NCBI RefSeq assembly: GCF_030540775.2
Contig: NZ_CP141266.1
Span: forward strand, 4,017,001-4,081,000
Length of the DNA stretch: 64,000 nt
Source: Flavivirga abyssicola
GTDB taxonomy: Bacteria > Bacteroidota > Bacteroidia > Flavobacteriales > Flavobacteriaceae
Direction: 5' to 3'
Below the pieces are notes generated by a model. It did not search any database. It was not told the origin of the DNA and was given only the letters and a program-made list of their open reading frames with translations. Shown here piece by piece: positions 46,701-53,928 of the stretch. The position numbers and the translations under genes are program-made. Position 1 is the first letter of the stretch, and each line of letters starts with the position of its first letter.

Positions 46701-48910
46701 GAGCCTATGGAAAGGTTGCAGCTGCGGTATATGGTGCAGCCCTTGGAAGTGGGGAAATTATACGGGATAATATTAAGTTTAGTGATGAAGATAGAGAATT
46801 AGACTTTTCAGCAGGTTCATTTGCTCTTTTAGGAACCGAACGTTATGCTATGGCTAAACTTAAAGTAACCCCAACATGGGCTAGAATGCTGTCTTATTTT
46901 GGTGGTGGATTGGGGGTCGCTGGGGATGCTTTCGATATTTTAAAGTTTGTGGGCAAAGTAGATATGGCCAGTGCTTATCGTAAATTGCCAGGCATTCTAA
47001 ATGATATTAACAGTAAAGGCGCTTTGGATGCTTATCAGGCGATGTCAAAAAATAACAAAGCCCGGTTTCTATTGCTTTTAGGAGAAGCTGAAGAATTAAA
47101 ACGCCTTCCTACCGATCAGTTAAGTGATGCCCAAAAGCGTTTAATGATGGCTGCTGAGCAATTTTCGGAAGAATTAGATGTTGCCGCAAAAGCTAAAAAA
47201 ACCATCACGCAAAATAGCGATGCTGCTGTAAGTTTAAGTGAAGGTTTACCCTCAAATTTAAAGGATAAAGTACCAATTATTAAAGATGATGCCTTACCTG
47301 GCAGTTCAGTACGTATAGAGTATGAATTGGATACCAATGGGTTTCTGTCAAAAATAAAGCTTAGAGCAGGAAAGAGTGCTACTGTACAACATATAGCTGA
47401 GCATGTTCCTACATTAACTAAAATGAAAGAATTTGAGGCAACAGCGAGCCGGGCAGCAAATTTATATCGAAAAATTAGGCATTGGTATCGTCGGATTTTC
47501 AAAGGGGATCCTCCGTTAGGCTCAAAAGCCTGGGAGTCTATGCAGGAAATTCAAAAATTGAATGCGATTATCGATAATAGGTTAGGCAAATTAGCTTCTG
47601 GAATAGATGCTGTAGACCCTCAGGTACTCACCAAAGAACTTCAGTATTTAACCAAGCAATTAACAGAACATCAAAAAACATTCGAGAAATTTATAAATAA
47701 CCCAGCACTAGGACGTGGTTTTGTGGCCGCAGATGGCTTAGAAGCAGCCAACTCTAAGGCAAGAGTTGCTACACGTAACATGTTGGATGATCTGGCTGAT
47801 ACCCGTATTCCTTCTAATAAAAGTGTACTTTGTGCCCAAGCCAAACGTATAAAAAAGGCTTTAGCGTATTTAGATACTAGCAATCCTCAGTTTTTAAATG
47901 ATCTTCTTGACATCGTGGTGCGTCGAAGTGATGCACGTACCTTTAATCAACTCACAAAAATACTTGAAGGTATCGCGCAAATTGATAACCTATCACCAAG
48001 TCATTTTAAAGGGATCAAAAGCTTTTTAGAAGCTACAGGGGATATGGAAGCTTTGGGGGTTATTTTTCAGCGTGCCACTAGGGGAGGTGATCCCGATATA
48101 GTTAGGACTATTTTAGGAAGTATGGGAAAAATGGCTCAAAACGAAAAAGCTCTAGGGGGCATGGCTTCCTATATTAAAAGAATGGGTTATGAGGTTGGTA
48201 CGGTAAGTAAATTAAGAGACCTTATTGAAAAGACAGATGCTATGAGCTTTACGGACGATCTGTTTGAAGTAGTGCATACATTTCGAAATAATGATGGATT
48301 TCATAAAGTACTGCAGAACCTATCCAGAAATGCCGATAATGGAACATATATAGATGACCTCGCTGAGTTTATGGAAGGTGTTGATGAACTTGACAAATTT
48401 GTAGACTTAAACGCGTTTAATGATATTGCATTTAAAGGGGCATTAGGGCATATTTTTGCAGCTAAAGAACTGATTAAGAAATATAACCCCAGTCAGCTAA
48501 TATTCGAATTTAGAGTTCCAAATGCTCAATTTAAAGATTTTAGATTCATTGATATTCTGGTGGCTAGTGATGATTTAGAAGATGTTTTAAAAATTGTTGA
48601 GATCAAGGAATATTCTAAATTGGAAGGTCTTTTTAAGTTTGGGATTAAAAAACAATTTGCTAAAGATATTTTTATAGCACATTTAAATGGTTTGTCTCTA
48701 ACTTCAGGTGTACGATGGATGATAAGTAAATCTGTGTTAATAGAAGGAAGGCGAGCAGCACAACTATTAAAACTGAAAAAAGAGTTTTTAAAAGTGTTTG
48801 ATAATGCATCATTAAAGAAGAAGTTTTTCTGCAATATGAGCAAAACCGAGATAGATGCTTTTAAGGCAGAAATACAAGACAATTTTGATGAAATATTTAA
48901 GTTTTTCTAA
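43733..48910 (+). CDS. Very large secreted protein: YWTD-like repeats, C-terminal PD-(D/E)xK-like domain
   Basis: The protein has 1725 residues from the ATG that begins a signal peptide (MKSRLNKVLTILLIISSGLT, then WGQ). The frame is open from 43676, but that start would bury the signal. An N-terminal beta domain comes first, then at about 180-400 LDL-receptor class B-like units (RLYWAEGNHIYSVN, KLFWIEGDSIMS, KLYWIAQSNSSIRRSNLDGS). A hydrophobic Gly/Ala patch lies near 980-1010 (LLVFPIGAVGAYGKVAAAVY), followed by long helical regions. The last 130 residues contain RFIDILVASDD and then IVEIKEY, a D...ExK pattern (Asp1607, Glu1623, Lys1625) like PD-(D/E)xK nucleases. A polymorphic toxin is plausible, but no immunity gene was found. 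Confidence 0.75.
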   Translation: MKSRLNKVLTILLIISSGLTWGQSHELSGEWVIQFGGSNKSEATVSQTGEQLVFWIKVKDELLTYTGTIENDSIELSQPTDGNWESAEERECHKQIMAQPELYPNYKSTIKLKVKDNTMEGSYTFTKTISCEEDVVITISEPKTVKLTPVNYCYWISSKRILKAPNNKLELQDTIYKSEQYIKDLVVDEKGNRLYWAEGNHIYSVNQKGKSKLTMTTAKEAVFSPHSLAVDNKNSKLFWIEGDSIMSTPLRNNLRTSIRREPNSPIGLKIDESNEKLYWIAQSNSSIRRSNLDGSEAEDFVTNITATYLDIDEKKKVLYFTTYGEIKKVALNDPGSISDVRTGLNEPKDVFVDSESNRLFWIESGSLTKYIVRSPIRFKKRKDTILAKYSINDLTLGPKGPSSYDEVKIEGSLMLKESVAGKSLLQELIKNDTYYQVLLSEYASQESDFNLTDTRLLLLWGEKFPKRRHRGNNIVFTSSDPKIKYQEYDTWNYRLDDTQRDKYNNYPLWLTKNSGLKARTWDMAWKFVKDSLGQTGLDSIKEMDHMLVLATPTDGVTPGLKSFTMNDAEADWYLKSGNTNASMRFFRKLPNGNEETIQNIYAGDPFFIEVNLSKELPISILDLSFFIDNQPLQMGRINLKASKQRNKKVYRTSSITLQEFSQNGGQLQIGMQGGAQSVCKVGSIFKAAVSNNALFNNGIAPSSSAPLTNPTSSLWHKTLGETIALTNLSIPEDEWERSLRKPIETFTNMDISEPIRSVIDYLKGRRSSNRPHSYSNSCTVMLGDYSAMILLKRYFVQHMTSYSDSLQKKENDAIFRYGFWEMMRPQMSDENFPLGHIEVTDDEVPLRQAFSKNYILEKYSDPKDAERWIKAAKKDGFTKYLNSVERSLAVAKGIDDKEIKKLMELTGFGFKAMIDLVTSDLQKKKYDPESDLDCEVTPHIWEPDYTGRNWVKTMSSTAKHCRANDDLQAAGTDVLLASASLLVFPIGAVGAYGKVAAAVYGAALGSGEIIRDNIKFSDEDRELDFSAGSFALLGTERYAMAKLKVTPTWARMLSYFGGGLGVAGDAFDILKFVGKVDMASAYRKLPGILNDINSKGALDAYQAMSKNNKARFLLLLGEAEELKRLPTDQLSDAQKRLMMAAEQFSEELDVAAKAKKTITQNSDAAVSLSEGLPSNLKDKVPIIKDDALPGSSVRIEYELDTNGFLSKIKLRAGKSATVQHIAEHVPTLTKMKEFEATASRAANLYRKIRHWYRRIFKGDPPLGSKAWESMQEIQKLNAIIDNRLGKLASGIDAVDPQVLTKELQYLTKQLTEHQKTFEKFINNPALGRGFVAADGLEAANSKARVATRNMLDDLADTRIPSNKSVLCAQAKRIKKALAYLDTSNPQFLNDLLDIVVRRSDARTFNQLTKILEGIAQIDNLSPSHFKGIKSFLEATGDMEALGVIFQRATRGGDPDIVRTILGSMGKMAQNEKALGGMASYIKRMGYEVGTVSKLRDLIEKTDAMSFTDDLFEVVHTFRNNDGFHKVLQNLSRNADNGTYIDDLAEFMEGVDELDKFVDLNAFNDIAFKGALGHIFAAKELIKKYNPSQLIFEFRVPNAQFKDFRFIDILVASDDLEDVLKIVEIKEYSKLEGLFKFGIKKQFAKDIFIAHLNGLSLTSGVRWMISKSVLIEGRRAAQLLKLKKEFLKVFDNASLKKKFFCNMSKTEIDAFKAEIQDNFDEIFKFF

Positions 48911-48952
48911 ATAACGTGAATCTTGTTTAAGAGTTCAAGATGTCACTTCGTG

Positions 48953-48971
48953 TCCCGAACTTGCTTCGGGA
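48953..48971. repeat. TCCCGAA/TTCGGGA hairpin repeat
   Basis: The sequence TCCCGAA-CTTGC-TTCGGGA is a 7-bp dyad. From memory it is one of the commonest short intergenic palindromes in Flavobacteriaceae. It lies 43 bases after the stop of the large gene. Confidence 0.6.
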
Positions 48972-48992
48972 TGTATCGAGAAGCTTTTTTTG

Positions 48993-49025
48993 TCGAAAAT
49001 TTATTTGTTTTCGATACGATTTTTT
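48993..49025 (+). terminator. Possible terminator of the large gene
   Basis: TCGAAAA pairs with TTTTCGA across an 8-base loop, and a run of T residues follows six bases on. It is weaker than the other terminators here. The remainder of the 501-base gap to the Nif11-like gene contains the regulatory element listed separately and no coding frame. Confidence 0.4.
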
Positions 49026-49222
49026 GCAAAAATCACTAACTGACATAAATTTTCTTATCAAAGATTCACTTATATAATTAAATTCCTAGATGATTTATTG
49101 TGAGTAATGGCTGTAAAAGTTAGTATTTCAAAGCCTTTATATTAAATTCTATACACATCATATACCTTTTCTAAACCAATCAAATTCCGATAATTCAACA
49201 GGGAAAACCCTATAAAATTAAT

Positions 49223-49289
49223 CAGGAAAAATCACCCTGACAAAAGGGGAAACTTCATTAATATCAGTTGCTTATAACATGTAATTTTG
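49223..49289 (+). promoter_or_regulatory. Promoter of the Nif11-like gene, CAGG-CACCC-N8-GGGG type
   Basis: CAGGAAAAATCACCC, eight bases, GGGG, 32 bases, then TAATTTTG, a perfect TAnnTTTG -7 element. Spacing equals that before the M64-like peptidase gene. An additional GGGAAAACCC dyad lies at 49201-49210. The -7 element lies about 120 bases before the ATG, leaving a long 5' leader. Confidence 0.65.
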
Positions 49290-49411
49290 AATAAGAAATT
49301 ACTGATCACACCTATTTAGCCATTTGTAATAAAGACTATAAACAAAATAGTGGGAATAACCTGAAAAGCCACTATAAAAGGGAGTAGGGATTTATTTTAA
49401 TACATTTTAAT

Positions 49412-49657
49412 ATGGATGATTGCTCAAGAAAAACAGCAGAAGATTTTGTAAACTACCTGATAGTTCAGGACAACTCAAAGGAAATCCTTTCCTTAAAAAA
49501 TCATGATCAAGTACTAGAGCTTGCTAAAGCTAAAGGCTACGAAATTAATCTGGCAGAACTTCAACGAGAAATGAAAAGGTTAGTTACTTTTTCTCTTTCA
49601 AGAAAGGGGGTTCCACAATGGGTAGTAGACCGTATGTCTGTTGATGTACATGATTAA
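49412..49657 (+). CDS. Nif11-leader-like peptide, candidate RiPP precursor
   Basis: The protein has 81 residues. Residues 9-52 match the Nif11 leader pattern: aromatic and hydrophobic spacing in AEDFVNYLIVQDNSKEILSL, then VLELAKAKGYEINLAELQ (the family's AK.aGy motif). The C-terminal 27 residues (RLVTFSLSRKGVPQWVVDRM...) would be the core. No Gly-Gly cleavage site is visible, so processing, if any, is different. A terminator-like hairpin and then a DUF6445-type oxygenase and an HTTM-like gene follow. The start is the only ATG near the domain. Precursor status is inference from the leader and context. Confidence 0.7.
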   Translation: MDDCSRKTAEDFVNYLIVQDNSKEILSLKNHDQVLELAKAKGYEINLAELQREMKRLVTFSLSRKGVPQWVVDRMSVDVHD

Positions 49658-49664
49658 TTTACTT

Positions 49665-49699
49665 GAGCACTGTACAACTTTTGCAGTGCTCATATTTTT
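49665..49699 (+). terminator. Hairpin between Nif11-like peptide and oxygenase genes
   Basis: GAGCACTG pairs perfectly with CAGTGCTC across an 11-base loop and runs into ATATTTTTTG. Partial read-through would give more peptide than enzyme mRNA. It starts seven bases after the peptide stop codon. Confidence 0.75.
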
Positions 49700-49725
49700 T
49701 GTTATGATTCTAAAATTTAAAAAAT

Positions 49726-50319
49726 ATGTTTAAAATAATTGATGATTTTTATGATAACCCTGATGAAATTAGAGACTTTGCTTTAAAGTGTACCTATAAA
49801 AAACCTATTTCTGCCAAGTGGAATGGGCTTCGATCTGTAGAAAAACATACCTCTACTAAAAGTACGCTTTTTAAAATAGCCGAGCTTTTAAATTTGGAAA
49901 ATAAACCTAATTGGAAACAGATAGAAATTTCAGATAATTTTTGGCAACGCGCTTCAGTTGGAATGTTTAATACGTTATACTCTGGTGAACAAGATACCAT
50001 TCATTTTCATTATTTCACTGGGCGATGGTCCGGCGTATGTTATCTGGCTCCAGAACAGTTTTGCAAGGGAAAAACGGCTTTAACATTCTTTCGTCACAAA
50101 GAAAAAGATATAACAACTGTAAATGCTTTAGGTGAAAAGGACGTATTAAGTATCAAAAAAGATCTTGAGAATGAAAGTTTATGGGAAGTTATTGATACAG
50201 TAGAAATGAAATACAACAGAATGATTGTTTTTGATGGTCAATATTTTCACAAAGCTTCAGACGGGTTTGGCACCAGTCCCAGCAATTGTCGTTTAACCCA
50301 ACTTTTTGGCTTTAATTGA
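49726..50319 (+). CDS. DUF6445-type (2OG-Fe(II)-oxygenase-like) protein
   Basis: The 197-residue protein has a jelly-roll iron-oxygenase pattern: HFHYFTGRWSGVCYLAPEQ (candidate iron His), the late FDGQYFHKASDGFG (second His), and CRLTQLFGFN, where Arg could bind 2-oxoglutarate. The N-terminal IIDDFYDNPDEIRDFALK is typical of the DUF6445 group. The iron-ligand Asp/Glu is not certain. Members may hydroxylate amino acid side chains; here the neighbour peptide is the obvious candidate substrate (inference). The ATG lies 27 bases after the hairpin. Confidence 0.75.
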   Translation: MFKIIDDFYDNPDEIRDFALKCTYKKPISAKWNGLRSVEKHTSTKSTLFKIAELLNLENKPNWKQIEISDNFWQRASVGMFNTLYSGEQDTIHFHYFTGRWSGVCYLAPEQFCKGKTALTFFRHKEKDITTVNALGEKDVLSIKKDLENESLWEVIDTVEMKYNRMIVFDGQYFHKASDGFGTSPSNCRLTQLFGFN

Positions 50320-50338
50320 TACATTAAAACAGCTTCAA

Positions 50339-51682
50339 ATGAGTTTAAAAGTTATATTTATTGGTACCATTATCCATTTATTGGTTTATTCAGCATCATT
50401 TGGTTTCATTAAAAATCAATTTCGAGTATATCCTATAGGTGGCTTGTATTTAAATTCATTCTTGTTTAGTGCCGTTGAAATCATTTTATTTATAACACTT
50501 GCCAGCGGAGTTTTCTATAATACCAAAATATTAAGCTTAATACTTTTTATTACTTTATCATTGTACATATTAAATTTTTCAAAACGCCTATCTAATCATT
50601 TAATATTAGTTTGGTTTATAGTTTTGTACAATACCATATTACATTTCTTATCTGTTCCGAGCAAGGAAGAAAGTTTAAATTCCTTTATTCAGGCTTTGTT
50701 TCTGTTAACACTTTTTTTTGCCGGATTTCATAAACTGAATAGCAGTTTTTTTAATTTTCAGACTAGTTGCGGGTCAGGTAGTTTATTACAACTGGCTTTA
50801 TTAAAAGGAATGAAGTTAAATCGCGTTAATAATGCATTTATAATTTTTGGAATTTACTTTGTAGTTTTCTTAGAGTGTTATAGCTTATTACCATTGTTTT
50901 TTGATGTATTTACACCTGTATATATAATACTTATTAGTTTGCTCATCATAGGTTTTGGATACATTGCCCACATTCACTTCTCTATAATAATGTTAGGGTG
51001 TCTTCTATCATTTTCAAATGAAATAGCGTTTCATTTAAATGCTCAGATCTGGGTTATTATTGTTATAATATCACTTATCCTATTCAGAGCTTTGGGAAAC
51101 TATTATAATTATTTATTACCCGTTTTGGCAAAGTTTAATTTTCTGGTTTTTTCTGTTTTAAGTACGTTTCTTTTATATGTTGTACTTGATAATATATACA
51201 ATTTTAAGAAGGATTTTTTCGGAATATTTTTGGTCCAACCTATAAGTATACCATTAATTTTTCTTTACGTCCTAAATAGCATGGGGCCATATTTAGGAGT
51301 TAAATACGAGTTTAGTTTTGCTATGTTTAGTAATCTTAAATATAATTGTCAGAATCATTTTATTATTAAAAGACCTTTACTTAAAATGAAAGTAAGATAT
51401 TTTGAGATAAAAAAAATAAAAGGCGTTCCAGATTCAATTTTAGTTAATTTCTTGAAAGACTATAAAGTATGCCATTATAACATAGGCTACTTGATGGATG
51501 TTTGTCATATTATTGTTAAATCAGAAGATTTTAAAAACTTTAAAATTACAGGAACGTTTAAAGATTCCAATGCGTTGATTACGATAGATCGAGATTCATT
51601 GTTAAAACTTTCTTTAGCAGAAAAATTAGGAATCTTTCCTTTTCAAATATCAAAATCGGATTTATATACTATACCGGCTTAA
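50339..51682 (+). CDS. HTTM / vitamin-K-carboxylase-like membrane protein
   Basis: The protein has about 447 residues with ten or more hydrophobic helices. Two signatures recall HTTM/gamma-carboxylase-related proteins: LFFAGFHKLNSSFFNF near residue 140 and the later MGPYLGVKYEFSFAMFSNLK with NCQNHF. A soluble C-terminal domain of about 110 residues follows. ATG at 50339 is chosen, 20 bases after the oxygenase stop; the upstream in-frame TTG (50306) overlaps that gene. It probably works with the oxygenase on the peptide or exports it. No carboxylase activity can be claimed. Confidence 0.65.
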   Translation: MSLKVIFIGTIIHLLVYSASFGFIKNQFRVYPIGGLYLNSFLFSAVEIILFITLASGVFYNTKILSLILFITLSLYILNFSKRLSNHLILVWFIVLYNTILHFLSVPSKEESLNSFIQALFLLTLFFAGFHKLNSSFFNFQTSCGSGSLLQLALLKGMKLNRVNNAFIIFGIYFVVFLECYSLLPLFFDVFTPVYIILISLLIIGFGYIAHIHFSIIMLGCLLSFSNEIAFHLNAQIWVIIVIISLILFRALGNYYNYLLPVLAKFNFLVFSVLSTFLLYVVLDNIYNFKKDFFGIFLVQPISIPLIFLYVLNSMGPYLGVKYEFSFAMFSNLKYNCQNHFIIKRPLLKMKVRYFEIKKIKGVPDSILVNFLKDYKVCHYNIGYLMDVCHIIVKSEDFKNFKITGTFKDSNALITIDRDSLLKLSLAEKLGIFPFQISKSDLYTIPA

Positions 51683-51784
51683 TTGTAAAGTTGTGTAAAG
51701 GAACACTTTTTACGTGACGACGTAGGGGAGAAGCGTTGTATATGGAATGAAATAAAAGTTCAAATCACAAATATTACTTTAGTA

Positions 51785-51816
51785 TTTGCTTAAATAATAA
51801 AATAATGATATTTTTG
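51785..51816 (+). promoter_or_regulatory. Promoter of the arsR-merT genes
   Basis: TTTG, 20 bases, TATTTTTG gives a good match to the Bacteroidota sigma-ABfr consensus (TTTG...TAnnTTTG). The arsR ATG begins only five bases after the -7 element, so the transcript would be nearly leaderless, and an ArsR dimer bound here could block it. Confidence 0.65.
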
Positions 51817-51820
51817 AATT

Positions 51821-52198
51821 ATGAAAAATAACATTTGCATAAGGCTAAAAGCCGATGCTAAACAAATAATAAATTGTAGAGAAGTGGTTCAAGAATTGGA
51901 TAATTCTTTTGATGAGCTTTCAAGTATTTTAAGTTTAACTGGAAATTCAGTTAGATTGAAGCTATTATATTTACTAAACAAAGAAGGTCGTTTATGTGTT
52001 TGTGATTTAAGCGACATTTTAGAAATGAATGTTTCGGCTATTTCACAGCATTTGAGAAAGCTTAAGGATAGAAATCTTATTTATTCTAAAAAGGAAGCGC
52101 AAACAATCTTTTATTCAGTTTCGAAAGATAAACTAACATTACTAATTCCATTTTTTAAAATATTAGATAATAGTAAAGTTTTAGAAGATAAATTATGA
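51821..52198 (+). CDS. ArsR/SmtB-family metal-sensing repressor
   Basis: This 125-residue winged-helix protein has LTGNSVRLKLLYLLNKEGRL, the metal-loop Cys pair LCVCDLSDIL, the recognition helix MNVSAISQHLRKLKDRNL and wing IYSKKEAQTIFYSV. Cys19 in INCREV gives a possible third thiol ligand. The neighbouring merT gene suggests mercury or another thiophilic metal as the signal. It is the first gene of the operon and its stop overlaps merT by four bases. Autorepression is likely from the family. Confidence 0.88.
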   Translation: MKNNICIRLKADAKQIINCREVVQELDNSFDELSSILSLTGNSVRLKLLYLLNKEGRLCVCDLSDILEMNVSAISQHLRKLKDRNLIYSKKEAQTIFYSVSKDKLTLLIPFFKILDNSKVLEDKL

Positions 52199-52560
52199 GT
52201 TCAGAAAAGAAGTTAGTAGGAACAACCATTGTTACTGCAATAGCGGCTTCATTATGTTGTATTACCCCAGTTTTAGCCTTAATAGTGGGAACAAGTGGAG
52301 TAGCGTCAACATTTTCTTGGATTGAACCGTTTAGACCATACTTAGTTGCTTTAACAGTTTTAATATTAGCAATTGCTTGGTATCAAAAATTGAAGCCTAA
52401 AAAAGAAGAAATTGATTGTGAATGCGAAGAGGAAAAGCCAAAATTTATTAACTCTAAAAAGTTTCTAATTTTAGTTACGTTGTTCGCAGGATTAATGCTT
52501 GCATTTCCATATTATTCTCAAATATTTTATCCAAGTTCGAATAAAAAAATGTTTATGTAA
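52195..52560 (+). CDS. merT: Mercuric ion transporter MerT part
   Basis: The protein has 121 residues and three membrane helices. The mercury-binding pair is in ASLCCITPVLALIVG (Cys-Cys in helix 1), and a loop carries CECEEEKP. In many Bacteroidota MerT is fused to a C-terminal MerP (HMA) domain as MerTP. Here the frame stops at a TAA just after a run of seven A residues, and the HMA domain continues in the -1 frame. The protein seen is thus MerT only. It brings Hg(II) into the cell for a reductase, and no merA gene is present in this window. Confidence 0.85.
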   Translation: MSSEKKLVGTTIVTAIAASLCCITPVLALIVGTSGVASTFSWIEPFRPYLVALTVLILAIAWYQKLKPKKEEIDCECEEEKPKFINSKKFLILVTLFAGLMLAFPYYSQIFYPSSNKKMFM

Positions 52561-52781
52561 AAGAATCGAATGTTAACAAAGTTGAATATAATATAAAAGG
52601 AATGACTTGTGCTGGATGTGAAGCACATATAGAAAGTGAAGTGAACAAACTTGAAGGAATAATTGAAGTTAAAGTAAGTCACAAAAAAGGTAATACAGTT
52701 GTTAAATATGATAAAACAAAAGTTACCAATAAAGAAATTGAAAATACAGTTGGGAAAACTGGATATAAAATTATAGAATAA
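52548..52781 (+). pseudogene. MerP (HMA) domain of MerTP, out of frame
   Basis: The frame continuing from the seven-A run encodes VYVKESNVNKVEYNIKGMTC, then AGCEAHIESEVNKLEGIIEV and finishes GKTGYKIIE. That is a heavy-metal-associated domain with the metal site GMTCAGC. It has no start codon of its own before the metal site. Either one A was lost from an original run of eight, or ribosomes slip -1 on the A run. A second frame break in the next gene favours mutation. Confidence 0.75.
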
Positions 52782-52986
52782 TGGAAGTACTATTAAATCA
52801 ACTATAACTTGCCCTAAATGTGGTCATAAAAAAGAAGAAGAAATGCCAATAACAGCTTGTCAATTCTTTTATGATTGTGAAAACTGTAAAGAAGTCTTAA
52901 AGCCAAAAGAAGGTGATTGTTGTGTGTTTTGTTCTTATGGAACTGTAACTTGTCCGCCAATTCAAGAAAATAAAAGTTGCTGTTAA
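52781..52986 (+). pseudogene. GDCCVFC small Cys-rich protein, frameshifted
   Basis: After the overlapping TAATG, the natural start reads ATGGAAGTAC and soon stops. The -1 frame gives STIKSTITCPKCGHKKEEEM, PITACQFFYDCENCKEVLKP, KEGDCCVFCSYGTVTCPPIQ and ENKSCC. This Cys-rich protein is commonly found beside merTP in Bacteroidota (from memory). One added A after ATGGAA would restore the frame. A shortened form from the ATG at about 52842 would lack the first CxxC. Confidence 0.65.
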
Positions 52987-53483
52987 GGTGTTATGTAGAA
53001 TAGAACCTAAAAGTTTAAAACGACCTCTATATAATTTTGGCTAAAACAATAGGTGAGTGGAGCGTCCATATTTTAGGGGGCTAGTAATACATAATCTTAG
53101 GAGTTTCTATTTTACAATACAACTAAAACAGTCTTAAAAAGTTAGCCTGTTTCCTAAAATATAGCGTAACGAGCCGTACATTGTTTCCAAAATTATATGC
53201 AGTCTTGAATTTTTGTTTCTTTTGTTTCAAGACAAAAGATATAATAAAACCTTAGAGAGTTCAAAAGTTGAATTTCTATTTGACATAATGTTAGAAGTAC
53301 TAAATAAAAGAAGTTTAATCGGTGTTATGCATGAAACAAGTGTATAGAAATTTTAAGCATGGATTTGAGCAAAGGAAAATTTTATACTCTTGTGGCAACA
53401 CAACGAAAAGCTCGTGAAAAAAATATAACGAGAATATCCTCACCAACGTAAAGTTCAAAACGAATCTAAAAGCTAGCTTTTTT

Positions 53484-53577
53484 TTGGCGTTGGCAAGCGA
53501 TGGATAATTGTGTTTAAAAAAATTACTGCGATAGCATAATTATTTTTAAAAAGCAATCGAGAGCTTGGCAGCGGCAA
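53484..53577. repeat. Large imperfect hairpin, dispersed-repeat-like
   Basis: TTGGCGTTGGCAAGCGAT is answered by ATCGAGAGCTTGGCAGCGGC (with a few mismatches and a small bulge). An inner A/T-rich pair (ATAATTGTGTTTAAAAA and TTTTTAAAAAGCAAT) extends it into a stem of nearly 40 bp with a loop around CTGCGATAGC. TTTTACATAACGACTAATTA follows. The structure could be a folded mobile-repeat or recombination-site-like unit. Confidence 0.5.
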
Positions 53578-53920
53578 TTTTACATAACGACTAATTATAG
53601 TTCATAATGTATAAACGTGAAGCTTCTTGAGAATCGCTTATTTAAAAATTGCTGAATGATTGTACGGAATATTAAAATTATACGAAAAGCCAAACACGAC
53701 TGCTTAATGACCCCAGTACTACACACCAAATAGAAACGAACACATTCTGGGATATTTTACATAGTATAAAATTATAACTATCCAATGTTATGAAATACAT
53801 TTGTACTATAATTAATATTATGTAAAATATAATTTTAGCACTCCATACTTCTATTACTTCGTTAATGTTAAATTTCCTCTAAACTTATAAGTTCTTCTTT
53901 TATTATACGACCGATACTAT

Positions 53921-53928
53921 TATATTTG
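53921..53928 (+). promoter_or_regulatory. -7 promoter element before the DedA-like gene
   Basis: TATATTTG is a perfect TAnnTTTG element. It makes the TTG at 53931 an unlikely translation start and supports the ATG at 53946 or 53955. A clear -33 TTTG is not seen. Confidence 0.5.

Noticed and set aside
47116-47502. Minus-strand frames inside the large secreted-protein gene
   Set aside because: The plus-strand frame is continuous for over 1700 codons; these are shadows.
52540-52560. Programmed -1 frameshift making a MerTP fusion on the seven-A run
   Set aside because: Possible for this site alone, but the next gene also lacks one A at a non-slippery site and merA is absent, so mutation or sequencing error is simpler.
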